DNA of 64,000 nt. It comes from Falsiroseomonas ponticola (GTDB lineage Bacteria; Pseudomonadota; Alphaproteobacteria; Acetobacterales; Acetobacteraceae). The translations under genes were made by a program, and so were the position numbers. Positions 30,571 to 39,498 of the stretch are shown here, in pieces (the first letter of the stretch is position 1; the number at the start of each line of letters is the position of its first letter). The stretch lies in NCBI RefSeq assembly GCF_016805305.1, contig NZ_JAERQN010000002.1:1-64000 (forward strand), read 5' to 3'. The notes beneath the pieces were generated by a model. It was not told where the DNA came from. It saw only the letters and a program-made list of their open reading frames with translations, and made no database searches.

Positions 30571-33531
30571 TCAGCGGGGTGCGCGGGCCTGGTTGAGGGC
30601 GAGGAGGCGGGCGAGGGCGTCTTCCTCCGTGATGTCGGCCGGCCAGCCATAGGCCTGGGCGACGGCGGCATCGAGGCGGGCATGGAGGGTATCGAGCCAG
30701 GCGCCCTCCGGCGTGCCGCGCGTGTTGTAGAGGTTCGTGAGGGTGCGGGCGCGGAGGTCCCGTTCATGGCCGGGGCGGGGGATCAGGCGGTCGGGGTAGC
30801 CGGGCACCACTTCCGGCACGCGCTCCACCCATTCCGGCGGGTTGAGCCAGGCGTCGCGCGCCTCCACCAGGGCCTTCGCGGCCTCGGCGATGGCGATGGC
30901 GCGGGGGTCGGCGGCGTAGCCGGCGGCGGGGAGGTCGGGGGTCAGGCCCTCGGGGAAGGGGAAGGTTTCGAAGGTGGTGGTGGGGGTGTAGCGGGGGTCA
31001 TTGCCCACGCCGAGCCAGGTGCCGAGGCGGAGCGACCAGGATTCATGAAAGCGGCTGTGGAGGATGCCGAAGGTGGTGTCGTCGTCGCGCGCGATAACAT
31101 TCAGAAGATTTGCTGGAATAGCGGGCTTGTGAACCCAAGTAAAAATCCTGTAGCGAGAGACCATCGGTGTTACCATGAAGCGATCCATAGTTTCGATGGC
31201 ACGCCGGAGGTTGACGCGCGGTTCTGCGTAGCGCCACCAGTAATTTTTGTAGGATTGCCGCGCATTATCTTGGCGAAGTGCAAACACAGTCCGCTTCACA
31301 TGTGAAAACGGCAATATATATTGCTGGGCGTCAGATTCGGTTTTTTCGTATCCGAAATCAATAGTCCAAACATCGCGGTTTCTGCGAGTGACGTCCAAGG
31401 CGTTGAGGTATGGCTTGACGACCTCTGAGTTTAGTCGCCCGCCAGGGTTTCGAGGTTGCTCGAGCATCGAGCGTGCGAGCAGCCCAGGAATGTCGAAGCT
31501 GCCAGCCGGCGTAACGCCCATGAATGCAACGCCGGTATTTGCCGTAAGCCCGACTGCGCGCGTCAAATCAAGCCCAACACTTGCCGTCAGGTCCGAGAAA
31601 ATCTCAGCGACAGCCTTCCCATCCAAATGCGCGGGCGCGTTCGTTGAGCCGGTGAAGCAAACGAGAGAAACGCGAACCGCAGCGCCTTCAACCGACCACG
31701 ACTCATCTGAGTGTGCGTCGGTGATAGCCCCCGTTTCGCGAATCCGATCCATCACGCGTCGGTTGGCACCGCCCCGGATGCTGTTGGTCGTGACTAGCCC
31801 GGCGCAACTGGCCCAGCCCTTCTCGATGGATTCACGGGATTTCTCGAACCAGTAGCAGACAAGGTCCGCCTCGGGCGGCACCCGCCCGCGATAGGCGGCA
31901 AACAGGGCGTCCACATTGGCATCGCCCAATTCCGTCCGCAGACGCTTGCCACCCAGAAACGGTGGATTCCCCACGATGGCGTCCGCCTTCGGCCATTCCG
32001 CGGGTTTCCCCTCCTCATCCAGCAGGGCGTCGCGGTGCTCGATCGTCTCCAGCGGCTTGAGGATGGGATTATCGGAAACCTGGTAGCCGTGGCGCTGGGT
32101 CCATTGGATGGCGCCGATCCAGACGGAGACGCGGGCCAGTTCGGCGGCGAAGGCGTTGAGTTCGATGCCGCGCACCACCTCCGGCCCGATGCGGGCGGGC
32201 TGGGGCGGCAGGCCCAGCGCCTCGGCCTCCACGAGGGCCTGGCGTTCCAGGTCCTTCAGCGCCATCAGCGAAACATACAAAAAGTTGCCGCTGCCGCAGG
32301 CGGGGTCCAGCACCCGGAAGGCGCGGAGCCGGGCGAGGTGGGCTTCCAGCGCCTGCGCGGCCTCCGTCCGCTTGGCCGTCGCCTGCGCCTTGCGGGCGCC
32401 GGCCGCCTTGGTCAGCGCGGCGCGCTGCTTCGCCGGCAGCACGCCCCGGGATTCCTGCCGGGCGGCCAGCGCGGCGGCGGCGGCGCCGGCATCCACGGCT
32501 TCCAGCGCGGCCGCTTCCTCCATCAAGCCCGCGATGCGCATCCGGGCGGCCTGCCATTCGGCGCGGAGCGGACGCTGGATGCAGGGTTCGATGATGAGGG
32601 CGATCTTGGCGGCGTCGGTGTAGTGGGCGCCGATCTGCTTCTCCTTCTCCGGGTCCAGGCCGCGTTCGAAGAGGGTGCCGAAGATCGAGGGCTCGATATC
32701 CGCCCAGTCGCGCTCCGCGGCGGCCTGGAGCGTGCGGATATCCTGGGCGGTGAGCGGCAGGGCGGCGTCGCTGTCGAAGAGGCCGCCATTGAACCATTCG
32801 ATGGCGTCCATGCCGACCTCGCCGCCCGTGCGCATGGCGGCGAAGAGCTGGCCGGCCAGTTTCGGGAAGCGGTCGGGGGAACGGTGGGAGGTGGCGAGCA
32901 TCTTCCCGATCAGCCCGGCGGGCAGCAGCCCGGCCTTGTCGGCGAAGAGGCAGAAGACGATGCGGTTGATGAAGTGGGCGACCGCGAAGGGGTCGTGGCC
33001 GCGGGCGCGCAGCCGGCGGGCGAGGTCCACGAAATCGGCCGCGGCCTCGGCCGTCAGGGCTTCGCGGGTCTGGCCGGGGCGCAGGCGCTCGGGGTCGGAG
33101 AGCAGCCATTTCAGCTTCCGCAGTTCCCGCGGGTCCCGCATCGCGTCGAGCGGGATCTCGTGGATCTCGCTGCGGTAGTTGGTCCAGGCGGTGCGGATGG
33201 CGATCTTGTCGAAGTTGCAGGCGGCGAGCAGCGGCGGGTTGTCGAGGCTCAGCGTGTAGCGCTGCAGCTGGTCGAAGGCCGGGCGGAGGTCGGCGCCGCG
33301 GCCCTTGTATTCCATGGCGAAGTGGCCGCGTTTCCAGACATCGGCGAAGCCCCGCGTGCCGGCGGTCTTCAGGGCGCCCTTCTCGAAGGCGTAGTGGCGG
33401 CCCTCGGGGTCGGCCTCGTTGGGGGTGGGCTCATTCAGCAGGCGGCAGAGGTCGTTGAAGTGTTCGACATAGGCCGCGCGTTCGTTGCGCGTATTGGCCT
33501 GCCATTTGGCGATGAATTGTTCGAGTGTCAT
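30571..33531 (-). CDS. MmeI-like (type IIL) single-chain restriction-modification enzyme
   Basis: 986 aa. The N-terminus has a nuclease-like FADVWKRGHFAMEYKG (Asp, then E-x-K, about residues 62-77). A helical spacer follows, then a gamma-class adenine methyltransferase with DPACGSGNF (motif I, about 408-416) and NPPF (motif IV, about 521-524). The target recognition region (about 600-800; bases 31130-31760) is AT-richer than the rest. This is the MmeI-type layout, in which one protein cuts at a distance and protects the host by methylating one strand. Alternatives are a BREX PglX-like methylase, but no brx genes are nearby. It appears intact. Confidence 0.8.
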   Translation of the reverse strand: MTLEQFIAKWQANTRNERAAYVEHFNDLCRLLNEPTPNEADPEGRHYAFEKGALKTAGTRGFADVWKRGHFAMEYKGRGADLRPAFDQLQRYTLSLDNPPLLAACNFDKIAIRTAWTNYRSEIHEIPLDAMRDPRELRKLKWLLSDPERLRPGQTREALTAEAAADFVDLARRLRARGHDPFAVAHFINRIVFCLFADKAGLLPAGLIGKMLATSHRSPDRFPKLAGQLFAAMRTGGEVGMDAIEWFNGGLFDSDAALPLTAQDIRTLQAAAERDWADIEPSIFGTLFERGLDPEKEKQIGAHYTDAAKIALIIEPCIQRPLRAEWQAARMRIAGLMEEAAALEAVDAGAAAAALAARQESRGVLPAKQRAALTKAAGARKAQATAKRTEAAQALEAHLARLRAFRVLDPACGSGNFLYVSLMALKDLERQALVEAEALGLPPQPARIGPEVVRGIELNAFAAELARVSVWIGAIQWTQRHGYQVSDNPILKPLETIEHRDALLDEEGKPAEWPKADAIVGNPPFLGGKRLRTELGDANVDALFAAYRGRVPPEADLVCYWFEKSRESIEKGWASCAGLVTTNSIRGGANRRVMDRIRETGAITDAHSDESWSVEGAAVRVSLVCFTGSTNAPAHLDGKAVAEIFSDLTASVGLDLTRAVGLTANTGVAFMGVTPAGSFDIPGLLARSMLEQPRNPGGRLNSEVVKPYLNALDVTRRNRDVWTIDFGYEKTESDAQQYILPFSHVKRTVFALRQDNARQSYKNYWWRYAEPRVNLRRAIETMDRFMVTPMVSRYRIFTWVHKPAIPANLLNVIARDDDTTFGILHSRFHESWSLRLGTWLGVGNDPRYTPTTTFETFPFPEGLTPDLPAAGYAADPRAIAIAEAAKALVEARDAWLNPPEWVERVPEVVPGYPDRLIPRPGHERDLRARTLTNLYNTRGTPEGAWLDTLHARLDAAVAQAYGWPADITEEDALARLLALNQARAPR

Positions 33532-33570
33532 GCGCCGGAGGGTGCCCGCGCGGGTGGGTGCCGTCCATCC

Positions 33571-33635
33571 ATTCGAGACGGTCCAGGGGCGGTTCGCCCC
33601 TGGCGGGTGGGGTGCGGGGAGGGCAGCGCCCTCCC
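33571..33635 (+). repeat. Dispersed two-hairpin intergenic repeat, copy 1
   Basis: A 65-base element with two hairpins: CCAGGGGCG-GTT-CGCCCCTGG (33583-33603) and GGGAGGGC-AGC-GCCCTCCC (33617-33635). A copy in the opposite orientation lies at 51913-51978, with about 90% identity and a compensatory change in the second stem (GGGAAGGC/GCCTTCCC). It sits between the MmeI-like gene start and the 100-aa gene end. It is probably a REP-like genome-wide element of this lineage. Confidence 0.65.
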
Positions 33636-33643
33636 TGCTTCTG

Positions 33644-33946
33644 TCATCCCCGGTTCAGGAATGGCCGTGCCGCCGCGATCGCCGCCTCGCATCCCGGTGC
33701 GGCGTCCCGCAGCACGGCATCAGGCGCCACCGTGCCGATGCTGGCGCCGATGGCGGTGGAGACGGCCCACCAGGGGTCTTCCATGGCGCGGTCCACCAGG
33801 CGGGGCGCGGCGTCGGTGGCGCAGCGCGTCACCTGTTCCACCACGGCGGCCGGGGCGCGGCCGGCATCGAGGGCGCTGGCCAGGCCGGATTGCAGGGGGC
33901 CGAGCAGGAAGGTGGCGACGAACCAGGCGAAAAGGGCTTCGATCAT
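33644..33946 (-). CDS. hypothetical protein, 100 aa
   Basis: Family not recognised. The N-terminus is hydrophobic (MIEALFAWFVATFLLGPLQSGLASAL, possibly a signal anchor), with a second stretch TAIGASIGTVAPDAVL. Two cysteines occur (RCATDAAPR and PGCEAAI). It is likely a small periplasmic or membrane-linked protein. The ATG lies one base beyond the stop of the upstream membrane-protein gene, so the two are coupled. Confidence 0.55.
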   Translation of the reverse strand: MIEALFAWFVATFLLGPLQSGLASALDAGRAPAAVVEQVTRCATDAAPRLVDRAMEDPWWAVSTAIGASIGTVAPDAVLRDAAPGCEAAIAAARPFLNRG

Positions 33947-33947
33947 G

Positions 33948-34346
33948 TCAGCGCGCCCCCTGGCCATCGGCGCCCCGGCCCCGGCGGAGGGCGAGGGCGA
34001 GGCCGGCCAGCGTCAGCAGCGCGACCAGGGCGGTGGCGGCGCGGGAGGCGGTGGCGGGCCCCGCTTCCCCGGCCAGGACCGCCGGCAGCTGCGGCAGGGC
34101 GGAGCCGCCGCCCATCAGGGCGATGAGGCAGACGAGGGCGCCGAGGCCCGCGGCGGCGTAGGGGTGGCGGAGGCGGGCGGCGGCGAGGGCCAGGCCGCCC
34201 AGCATGGCGGGGATCAGCGCCGTCCAGTGCACCGGGCCGGCGGGCAGGGCGTAGCCCGCGATGCCGATGAGCAGGAGCAGGAGGCCGGCCGGGCGCAGCA
34301 CCCGGGCGAGGCGGAGGGTGGACATGGTGGTCGCGATGGCGGTCAC
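33948..34346 (-). CDS. small integral membrane protein, 132 aa
   Basis: Four predicted transmembrane helices: LLLLLIGIAGYAL, WTALIPAMLGGLALAAARL, AAAGLGALVCLIALMGG and AATALVALLTLAGLALAL, with a basic C-terminus inside. It has no named family that I can identify. It starts at 34346 or at an in-frame ATG at 34325, neither with a clear ribosome site. Coupled to the 100-aa gene downstream. Confidence 0.55.
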   Translation of the reverse strand: MTAIATTMSTLRLARVLRPAGLLLLLIGIAGYALPAGPVHWTALIPAMLGGLALAAARLRHPYAAAGLGALVCLIALMGGGSALPQLPAVLAGEAGPATASRAATALVALLTLAGLALALRRGRGADGQGAR

Positions 34347-34535
34347 GGTTCGGGCCCCCAGGGCAGTTTCCCAGGTCGTGGCCCCCCGGCCGGGGCCGGG
34401 GGCACGAGGTGGTGATCCGACATCGCGCGGCCCTGTCCCGCTTGCGGCGGAAGGGGCGCGCCAGAGGGGCCCGGATCGATGGGGCGGAGATGGCCGCCGG
34501 GCCGGGCCGCTTCAAGGGTGCCGGCGGCTGGCGGG

Positions 34536-35267
34536 TCAGCCCAGCGCGTGCATCACATCCTTGACCGCGCCCAGCACGCGGCGGGTGGTGGCGAAGAGGG
34601 TGATGAATTCATAGGCCACGAGGAAGACGGCGAGGGAGAGGGCCACCGGGGCGTGGCGCCGCAGCCTTTCATGCAGGCGGATCGAGGCCTGCGGCCAGGG
34701 CAGGGCCATGATGAGGCGCGTCAGTGCCACGCCGAGGGCGGCGCCCGCCAGCAGGTCCGTCAGGTAGTGGAAGCCGAAATAGAGGCGGGGGAAGCAGACG
34801 ACGAGGGCGGCCCAGAGGGCGGCGACCAGGCCAATCCGCCGGTCGAGCGCCCAGGCGGCGGTGGCGAGGGCGGCGGCCAGCACCGCGTGGTCCGAGGGGA
34901 AGGAGGACCATTCGCCGAGCGTGGGCAGGGCGACGGATTGGGGGAAGAGGTCCGGCGGCAGGGTCAGCCGCGGCCGGTCCCGGGGCGGCATGCTGTCCTG
35001 GATGAAGCGGCCGAAGGCGATGGTGAGGACGACGCCCGCGAAGCTGCCGATCACGCGGCGGGAGCGATCGGCCGGGGCTTCGCCGGGCTTGCGCGACAGC
35101 CAGGCATAGACGGCGCAGAGCACGGGCACGCCGAGCTTGGCGAGGTCCACCGTCAGCAGGAAGCGGAGGGCCCAGTCGAAGATCTCCGACCGGCCGGAGA
35201 GGGCCTGCACCAGGGAGAGGCCGGCGGCGTCGATCGGGTTGAGCGATGCGGCGGCGGTCGGTTGCAT
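34536..35267 (-). CDS. PAP2-family phosphatase
   Basis: 243 aa polytopic membrane protein with the phosphatidic-acid phosphatase signature: KxxxxxxRP-like region near QDSMPPRDRPRL, SSFPSDHA (motif 2, about residues 120-127) and RLYFGFHYLTDLLAG (motif 3, about 163-177). It may dephosphorylate undecaprenyl pyrophosphate or lipid phosphates at the periplasmic face. The start at 35267 follows GGGGGA; an in-frame ATG at 35291 lacks a site. A minus-strand TATACT lies about 70 bases upstream. Confidence 0.8.
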   Translation of the reverse strand: MQPTAAASLNPIDAAGLSLVQALSGRSEIFDWALRFLLTVDLAKLGVPVLCAVYAWLSRKPGEAPADRSRRVIGSFAGVVLTIAFGRFIQDSMPPRDRPRLTLPPDLFPQSVALPTLGEWSSFPSDHAVLAAALATAAWALDRRIGLVAALWAALVVCFPRLYFGFHYLTDLLAGAALGVALTRLIMALPWPQASIRLHERLRRHAPVALSLAVFLVAYEFITLFATTRRVLGAVKDVMHALG

Positions 35268-35334
35268 GCTGGTGTCGTTCCCCCGTCCCATCAGCGCTGC
35301 GCAACGCGCCCGCCGTCACGGGGTTTCCATAAAT

Positions 35335-35340
35335 AGTATA
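35335..35340 (-). promoter_or_regulatory. Candidate promoter -10 of the PAP2 gene
   Basis: On the minus strand this reads TATACT within ATTGTATACTATTTA, the only strongly AT-rich patch of the 135-base gap, about 70 bases before the PAP2 start. No consensus -35 is seen. Confidence 0.35.
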
Positions 35341-35426
35341 CAATAATTTCTTCATGCCGGCGGCCGAGGATCGCCTCCGGCCCCGGCCGGGGGGGTGCGG
35401 GGGGCAGGGGTCCCCCTGCGGCTGCG

Positions 35427-36743
35427 CTACCGCGGCGTCAGCAGCCCCTGTCCGCCGAGCAGCCCCGTGGTCCCCGGACCCATCCCCATGGCGCGTTCCG
35501 CGAAGGCGCGCTTCAGGCGCGGCATGCGGTCCACCAGCGCGATGCCGAGCCGCCGCGCCAGGCGCACCGGCGGCAGGTCGTTGCCGAAGAGTTTCTCCAG
35601 TCCGTGGCAGGCGGCCAGCATCAGGCCGGCATCAGGGCGGGCGCGGCGGTCGTAGCGGGCCAGGACGGCGGCGCTGCCGGGGTCCTCGTTGGCGGCGACG
35701 GCCTCGATGATCGCTTCCGCCAGGGCGGCCACGTCCCGGAAGCCGAGGTTGAGGCCCTGGCCGGCGACGGGGTGGATGCCGTGGGCGGCGTCCCCCACCA
35801 GCGCCAGGCGGGTATCCACCTGGCGGGAGGCCCAGAGGGCGGTAAGCGGGTAGGACCAGCGGCGGCCGATGGGCCGGATGCGGCCGAGGTGGTCGCCGAG
35901 GCGCCGGCTCAGCTCACGCCCGAAGGCGGCATCGTCCATGGCCAGGAAGCGGGCCGACAGGTCCCGGCGATCGGCCCAGACGAAGGCGCTGGCATGGGGG
36001 AATTCGGCGGTGCCGAAATTGCCCGGCCCGGCCAGGGGAAGCTGGGCGAAGGGGCCGTTGGGCAGAAACATCTCCAGCGCCGTGCCGTGGTGCGGCTTCT
36101 CATGCGCGAAGGCGCCGACCATGCCGGTCTGGCCGTAATCGTGGCGGGCGACGGTGATGCCGGCCTGCTGGCGGAGGGGGGAGTTCCGGCCCTCGGCGGC
36201 CACCACCAGGCGGGCGGTGATGGTGGTGCCGGCGTGCTCCCCCCTGGTGAGGCGGAGCGTGGCGGCTTCGGGAGTGCGGGTGACCGCGGCCTCGGCCGGG
36301 GTGAAGACGTGCAGGTTGGGCAGGTGGGGCAGGCGGGCATTGAGGGCGACGCGCAGCGCGCGGGCTTCCACCATCCAGCCGAAGGGCGTGTCGGCCCCGG
36401 GTTCCGTCACCTCGGCCGCGTTGAAGTCGAGCTTGAGGGAGGAGGGGCGGTGGCCGGGGCGGCCATCGGCCACGCGGATGTGGCGGATGGGCTGGGGGTC
36501 GCCCGGCAGGCGGTCCCAGATGCCGGCGGCGGCGAGGAGGCGCTGGCTGGTCAGCGCGATGGCGTAGGCGCGGCCATCGAAATCCGGGAGTTCCATGGGG
36601 GGCAGGGGCGCCTGGTCCAGCACGGCGGTGGGGATGCCGGCGGCGGCGAGGGTGGCGGCGAGGGTGGCGCCCACGGGGCCGGCGCCGACGATGGCGACGG
36701 TGACGTCAAGGGAGGGGATGTCGCGGGAATTCGGCTGGCTCAT
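35427..36743 (-). CDS. UbiH/UbiF/Coq6-family FAD hydroxylase (ubiquinone biosynthesis)
   Basis: 438 aa flavoprotein monooxygenase. The FAD-binding GAGPVGA lies at about 20-26, and the second FAD motif GDAAHGIHPVAGQGLNLGFRDV at about 325-346, whose HPVAGQGLN form is characteristic of the UbiH/UbiF/VisC/COQ6 group. It hydroxylates the ring of a ubiquinone intermediate, probably at the inner membrane. Which position (C1, C5 or C6) cannot be decided; alphaproteobacteria often have broad-range UbiL or UbiM variants. It is divergent from glnK. Confidence 0.82.
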   Translation of the reverse strand: MSQPNSRDIPSLDVTVAIVGAGPVGATLAATLAAAGIPTAVLDQAPLPPMELPDFDGRAYAIALTSQRLLAAAGIWDRLPGDPQPIRHIRVADGRPGHRPSSLKLDFNAAEVTEPGADTPFGWMVEARALRVALNARLPHLPNLHVFTPAEAAVTRTPEAATLRLTRGEHAGTTITARLVVAAEGRNSPLRQQAGITVARHDYGQTGMVGAFAHEKPHHGTALEMFLPNGPFAQLPLAGPGNFGTAEFPHASAFVWADRRDLSARFLAMDDAAFGRELSRRLGDHLGRIRPIGRRWSYPLTALWASRQVDTRLALVGDAAHGIHPVAGQGLNLGFRDVAALAEAIIEAVAANEDPGSAAVLARYDRRARPDAGLMLAACHGLEKLFGNDLPPVRLARRLGIALVDRMPRLKRAFAERAMGMGPGTTGLLGGQGLLTPR

Positions 36744-36859
36744 GGGGGGAGAGTCGGCCTGGAATCGCGGTTCGGCAAGGGTCTGTCACGAAACAGGCAA
36801 TTGCCCACGAAATAGGCTGCGCGCGCATGCCGCGATGCAGCATCGCAACCGTCAGGTGA

Positions 36860-37291
<432 letters not shown>

Positions 37292-37335
37292 CCATGCAGC
37301 ACCAGGGTTCAACACCGATGACGGGGATTGGGGGA

Positions 37336-38664
37336 ATGAGGATGCTTGCGCGCGCCGCGGCCATGGCGCTGCCGGCGATGCTCGCGGCTGCGCCGGCCTT
37401 CGCGGAAGACGCGAAGATCGACACGGGCGACACCGCGTGGATGCTGACCAGCACGGCGATCGTGCTGATGATGACCGTGCCCGGCCTGGCACTGTTCTAT
37501 GCGGGCATGGTCCGCAAGAAGAACGTGCTGGCGACCATGATGCAGTCCTTCGCCGTCACCGCGCTGGTGGCGGTGCTGTGGATGGTGATCGGCTACAGCC
37601 TCGCCTTCGGCGAGGGCAATGCCTATATCGGTGACGTGTCGCGCCTGCTGATGGGCGGCATGGCCGAGGGCTGGGACAAGCCCTTCACGCTGGGCTCGGG
37701 CGACGGCGCGGTGGCGACGACGATCCCGGAAAGCGTCTTCGCGATGTTCCAGATGACCTTCGCGATCATCACCGCCGCCCTGATCACGGGCGCGGTGGCG
37801 GACCGCATGAAGTTCTCGGCCCTGATGCTGTTCACGGCGCTGTGGACGCTGCTGGTCTATTCCCCGGTGGCGCACTGGGTCTGGCACCCGAATGGCTGGA
37901 TCTTCGCCCTCGGCGCGCTGGACTTCGCGGGCGGCACCGTCGTGCACATCAATGCCGGCGTGGCCGGCCTGGTGGCGGCGATCGTGCTCGGCAAGCGGGT
38001 CGGCTACGGGACGGACAACATGTCCCCGCACAACCTGGCCTTCGCCGTGATCGGCGCGAGCCTGCTGTGGGTGGGCTGGTTCGGCTTCAACGCGGGTTCC
38101 GCGGTGGGCGCCGGCGCCCGTGCGGGCATGGCCATGCTGGTGACGCAGATCGCGGCCGCCGGCGCGGTGCTGGCCTGGCTGATCGCGGAATGGGCCACGA
38201 AGGGCAAGCCCTCGGTGCTCGGCGCGATCTCCGGCGCGGTGGCGGGCCTGGTCGCCATCACCCCGGCGGCGGGCTTCGTCCTGCCGGGCTCCGCGCTGGT
38301 GATCGGCATCGTGGCCGGCCTGGCGGGCTTCTGGGGCGCGACGGCGCTCAAGCACTGGTGCGGCTATGACGACAGCCTGGACGCCTTCGGCGTGCACGGC
38401 ATCTGCGGCATCACCGGCGCGCTGCTGACGGGCCTCTTCGCCTATGGCCCGCTCTCGGCCACGACGTCCACGCCGGAAGGCTACGGCGCGTCGCTGTCCC
38501 AGTTCCTGACGCAGGTCTATGCGGTGGCGGCGGTCTTCGTCTTCACCGCGGTGGTGACCTACATCCTGCTCAAGGTGGTGGATGCCGTCGTCGGCCTCCG
38601 CGTCACCGAGGAGGAGGAGCGCGAGGGCCTGGACGTGACGCTGCACGGCGAGCGCCTGGGCTGA
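37336..38664 (+). CDS. amtB: ammonium transporter
   Basis: About 442 aa with a signal peptide (MRMLARAAAMALPAMLAAAPAFAED) and eleven membrane helices. The twin-histidine pore is visible (VVHINAG, the His168 equivalent, and GVHGICG, the His318 equivalent), as is the periplasmic gate region. Starts at 37294, 37318, 37336 and 37342 are all in frame; 37336/37342 place the signal peptide correctly and follow GGGGGA. It conducts ammonia into the cytoplasm and is gated by GlnK, encoded upstream under the same sigma-54 promoter. Confidence 0.93.
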   Translation: MRMLARAAAMALPAMLAAAPAFAEDAKIDTGDTAWMLTSTAIVLMMTVPGLALFYAGMVRKKNVLATMMQSFAVTALVAVLWMVIGYSLAFGEGNAYIGDVSRLLMGGMAEGWDKPFTLGSGDGAVATTIPESVFAMFQMTFAIITAALITGAVADRMKFSALMLFTALWTLLVYSPVAHWVWHPNGWIFALGALDFAGGTVVHINAGVAGLVAAIVLGKRVGYGTDNMSPHNLAFAVIGASLLWVGWFGFNAGSAVGAGARAGMAMLVTQIAAAGAVLAWLIAEWATKGKPSVLGAISGAVAGLVAITPAAGFVLPGSALVIGIVAGLAGFWGATALKHWCGYDDSLDAFGVHGICGITGALLTGLFAYGPLSATTSTPEGYGASLSQFLTQVYAVAAVFVFTAVVTYILLKVVDAVVGLRVTEEEEREGLDVTLHGERLG

Positions 38665-38692
38665 ACGCCCGGCCCATCGGGACGGCTTGAGG

Positions 38693-38721
38693 AACGCCGG
38701 GGGGCAGCCCCCGGCGTTTTT
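38693..38721 (+). terminator. Rho-independent terminator of glnK-amtB
   Basis: A perfect 11-base stem AACGCCGGGGG/CCCCCGGCGTT (38693-38703 and 38708-38718) with a GCAG loop is followed by a T run. It lies 29 bases after the amtB stop. Confidence 0.85.
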
Positions 38722-38771
38722 CGTTGGGGGCTGTCCCCGTTGGGGGGTTTCCGTTGGGGGCCTTCCGTTGG
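38722..38771. repeat. Short tandem CGTTGG repeats after the terminator
   Basis: CGTTGG starts at 38722, 38738, 38752 and 38766, giving 14-16 base steps with G-rich tails. The G-runs on the plus strand (five to six Gs, three times) could also form a G-quadruplex. The function is unknown; it may be slippage-derived. Confidence 0.45.
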
Positions 38772-38869
38772 CTTGCCGGCGGGCGGGCAGCACAAAAGCA
38801 GGCGAGGGTTGCATCCCACGCACGGCCCCACCCCTTGGCCGTTGGCCGGGGGCGGAGTAGATAGCCAGC

Positions 38870-39307
38870 ATGCAGGCACGCAAGCTGTTTGATTTCAATG
38901 ACCGTCGCAACGCGGCGGAAGAGGCCCGTAAGAAGGCAGCCGAGAAGTTCCAGGCGCTGAAGAGCCGCCTCGACGATCCGGCCGTCCAGCAGAAGATGGC
39001 TGAGCAGAAGGCGATCGCGGAGGCCCGGGCCCAGCGCCAGGCCGAACGCGCCGCCGCCAAGGCCGCCGAGGCCGCCCGGATCGCCGCCGAGAAGGCCGCC
39101 GCCGAAGCCGCCGCCGCCGCCGCAAGGCGCGAGGAGGAGCGCCGCGCCGCCGAGGAGGCGATGCGCGCCCGCGCCGCCGAGATCGACGCCGCCAACCGCG
39201 CCGCCATCCTGGATGCCGAGAAGAAGGCCCGGGCCCTGGCGCTGGCCGCCGAGCAGAAGGCGAAGCGCGACGCCCGCTACGCCGCGCGGAAGGCCCGCAC
39301 GAAATAG
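38870..39307 (+). CDS. DUF6481 family coiled-coil protein
   Basis: 145 aa, almost entirely Ala/Lys/Glu/Arg-rich helix (residues 12-140), forming a long predicted coiled coil. The N-terminus KLFDFNDRRNAAEEARKKAAEKFQALKSRLDDPAVQQKMAE fits the DUF6481 family of alphaproteobacteria. No membrane segment is present. The family has no established function. It is a single-gene transcript closed by a strong terminator at 39336. Confidence 0.78.
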   Translation: MQARKLFDFNDRRNAAEEARKKAAEKFQALKSRLDDPAVQQKMAEQKAIAEARAQRQAERAAAKAAEAARIAAEKAAAEAAAAAARREEERRAAEEAMRARAAEIDAANRAAILDAEKKARALALAAEQKAKRDARYAARKARTK

Positions 39308-39335
39308 CCACCCCGCGGACCTGCGATGGATACCG

Positions 39336-39376
39336 GACGCCCGGCAGGCCCTGAGCCCGCCGGGCGTCTTGTTTTT
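39336..39376 (+). terminator. Rho-independent terminator of the DUF6481 gene
   Basis: GACGCCCGGC (39336-39345) pairs perfectly with GCCGGGCGTC (39359-39368), followed by TTGTTTTTG. It lies 28 bases after the stop codon. Confidence 0.85.
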
Positions 39377-39498
39377 GTGCCCTCAGGTGTCGTGCCGAAA
39401 GCACGCCTGCGGCGTGACGGGCGGCCGCATCCGCGGCCTTGGCTCGCCGGACGACCGGCGGGCCGCATTCGCGGCCTCGGCCGGCTTTGCCGGCCGCG

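Noticed and set aside
30571..33531. BREX PglX methyltransferase as an identity for the MmeI-like protein
   Set aside because: No brxA, brxB, brxC, pglZ or brxL gene is nearby, and an N-terminal E-x-K nuclease motif is present, which favours a type IIL enzyme.
32035..34161. 708-residue plus-strand frame opposite the MmeI-like gene
   Set aside because: It is antisense to conserved methylase motifs; no ribosome site or domain.
37309..39207. 632-residue minus-strand frame opposite amtB and the DUF6481 gene
   Set aside because: It covers a strong terminator and two recognised genes on the other strand; composition is antisense-like and no motif is seen.
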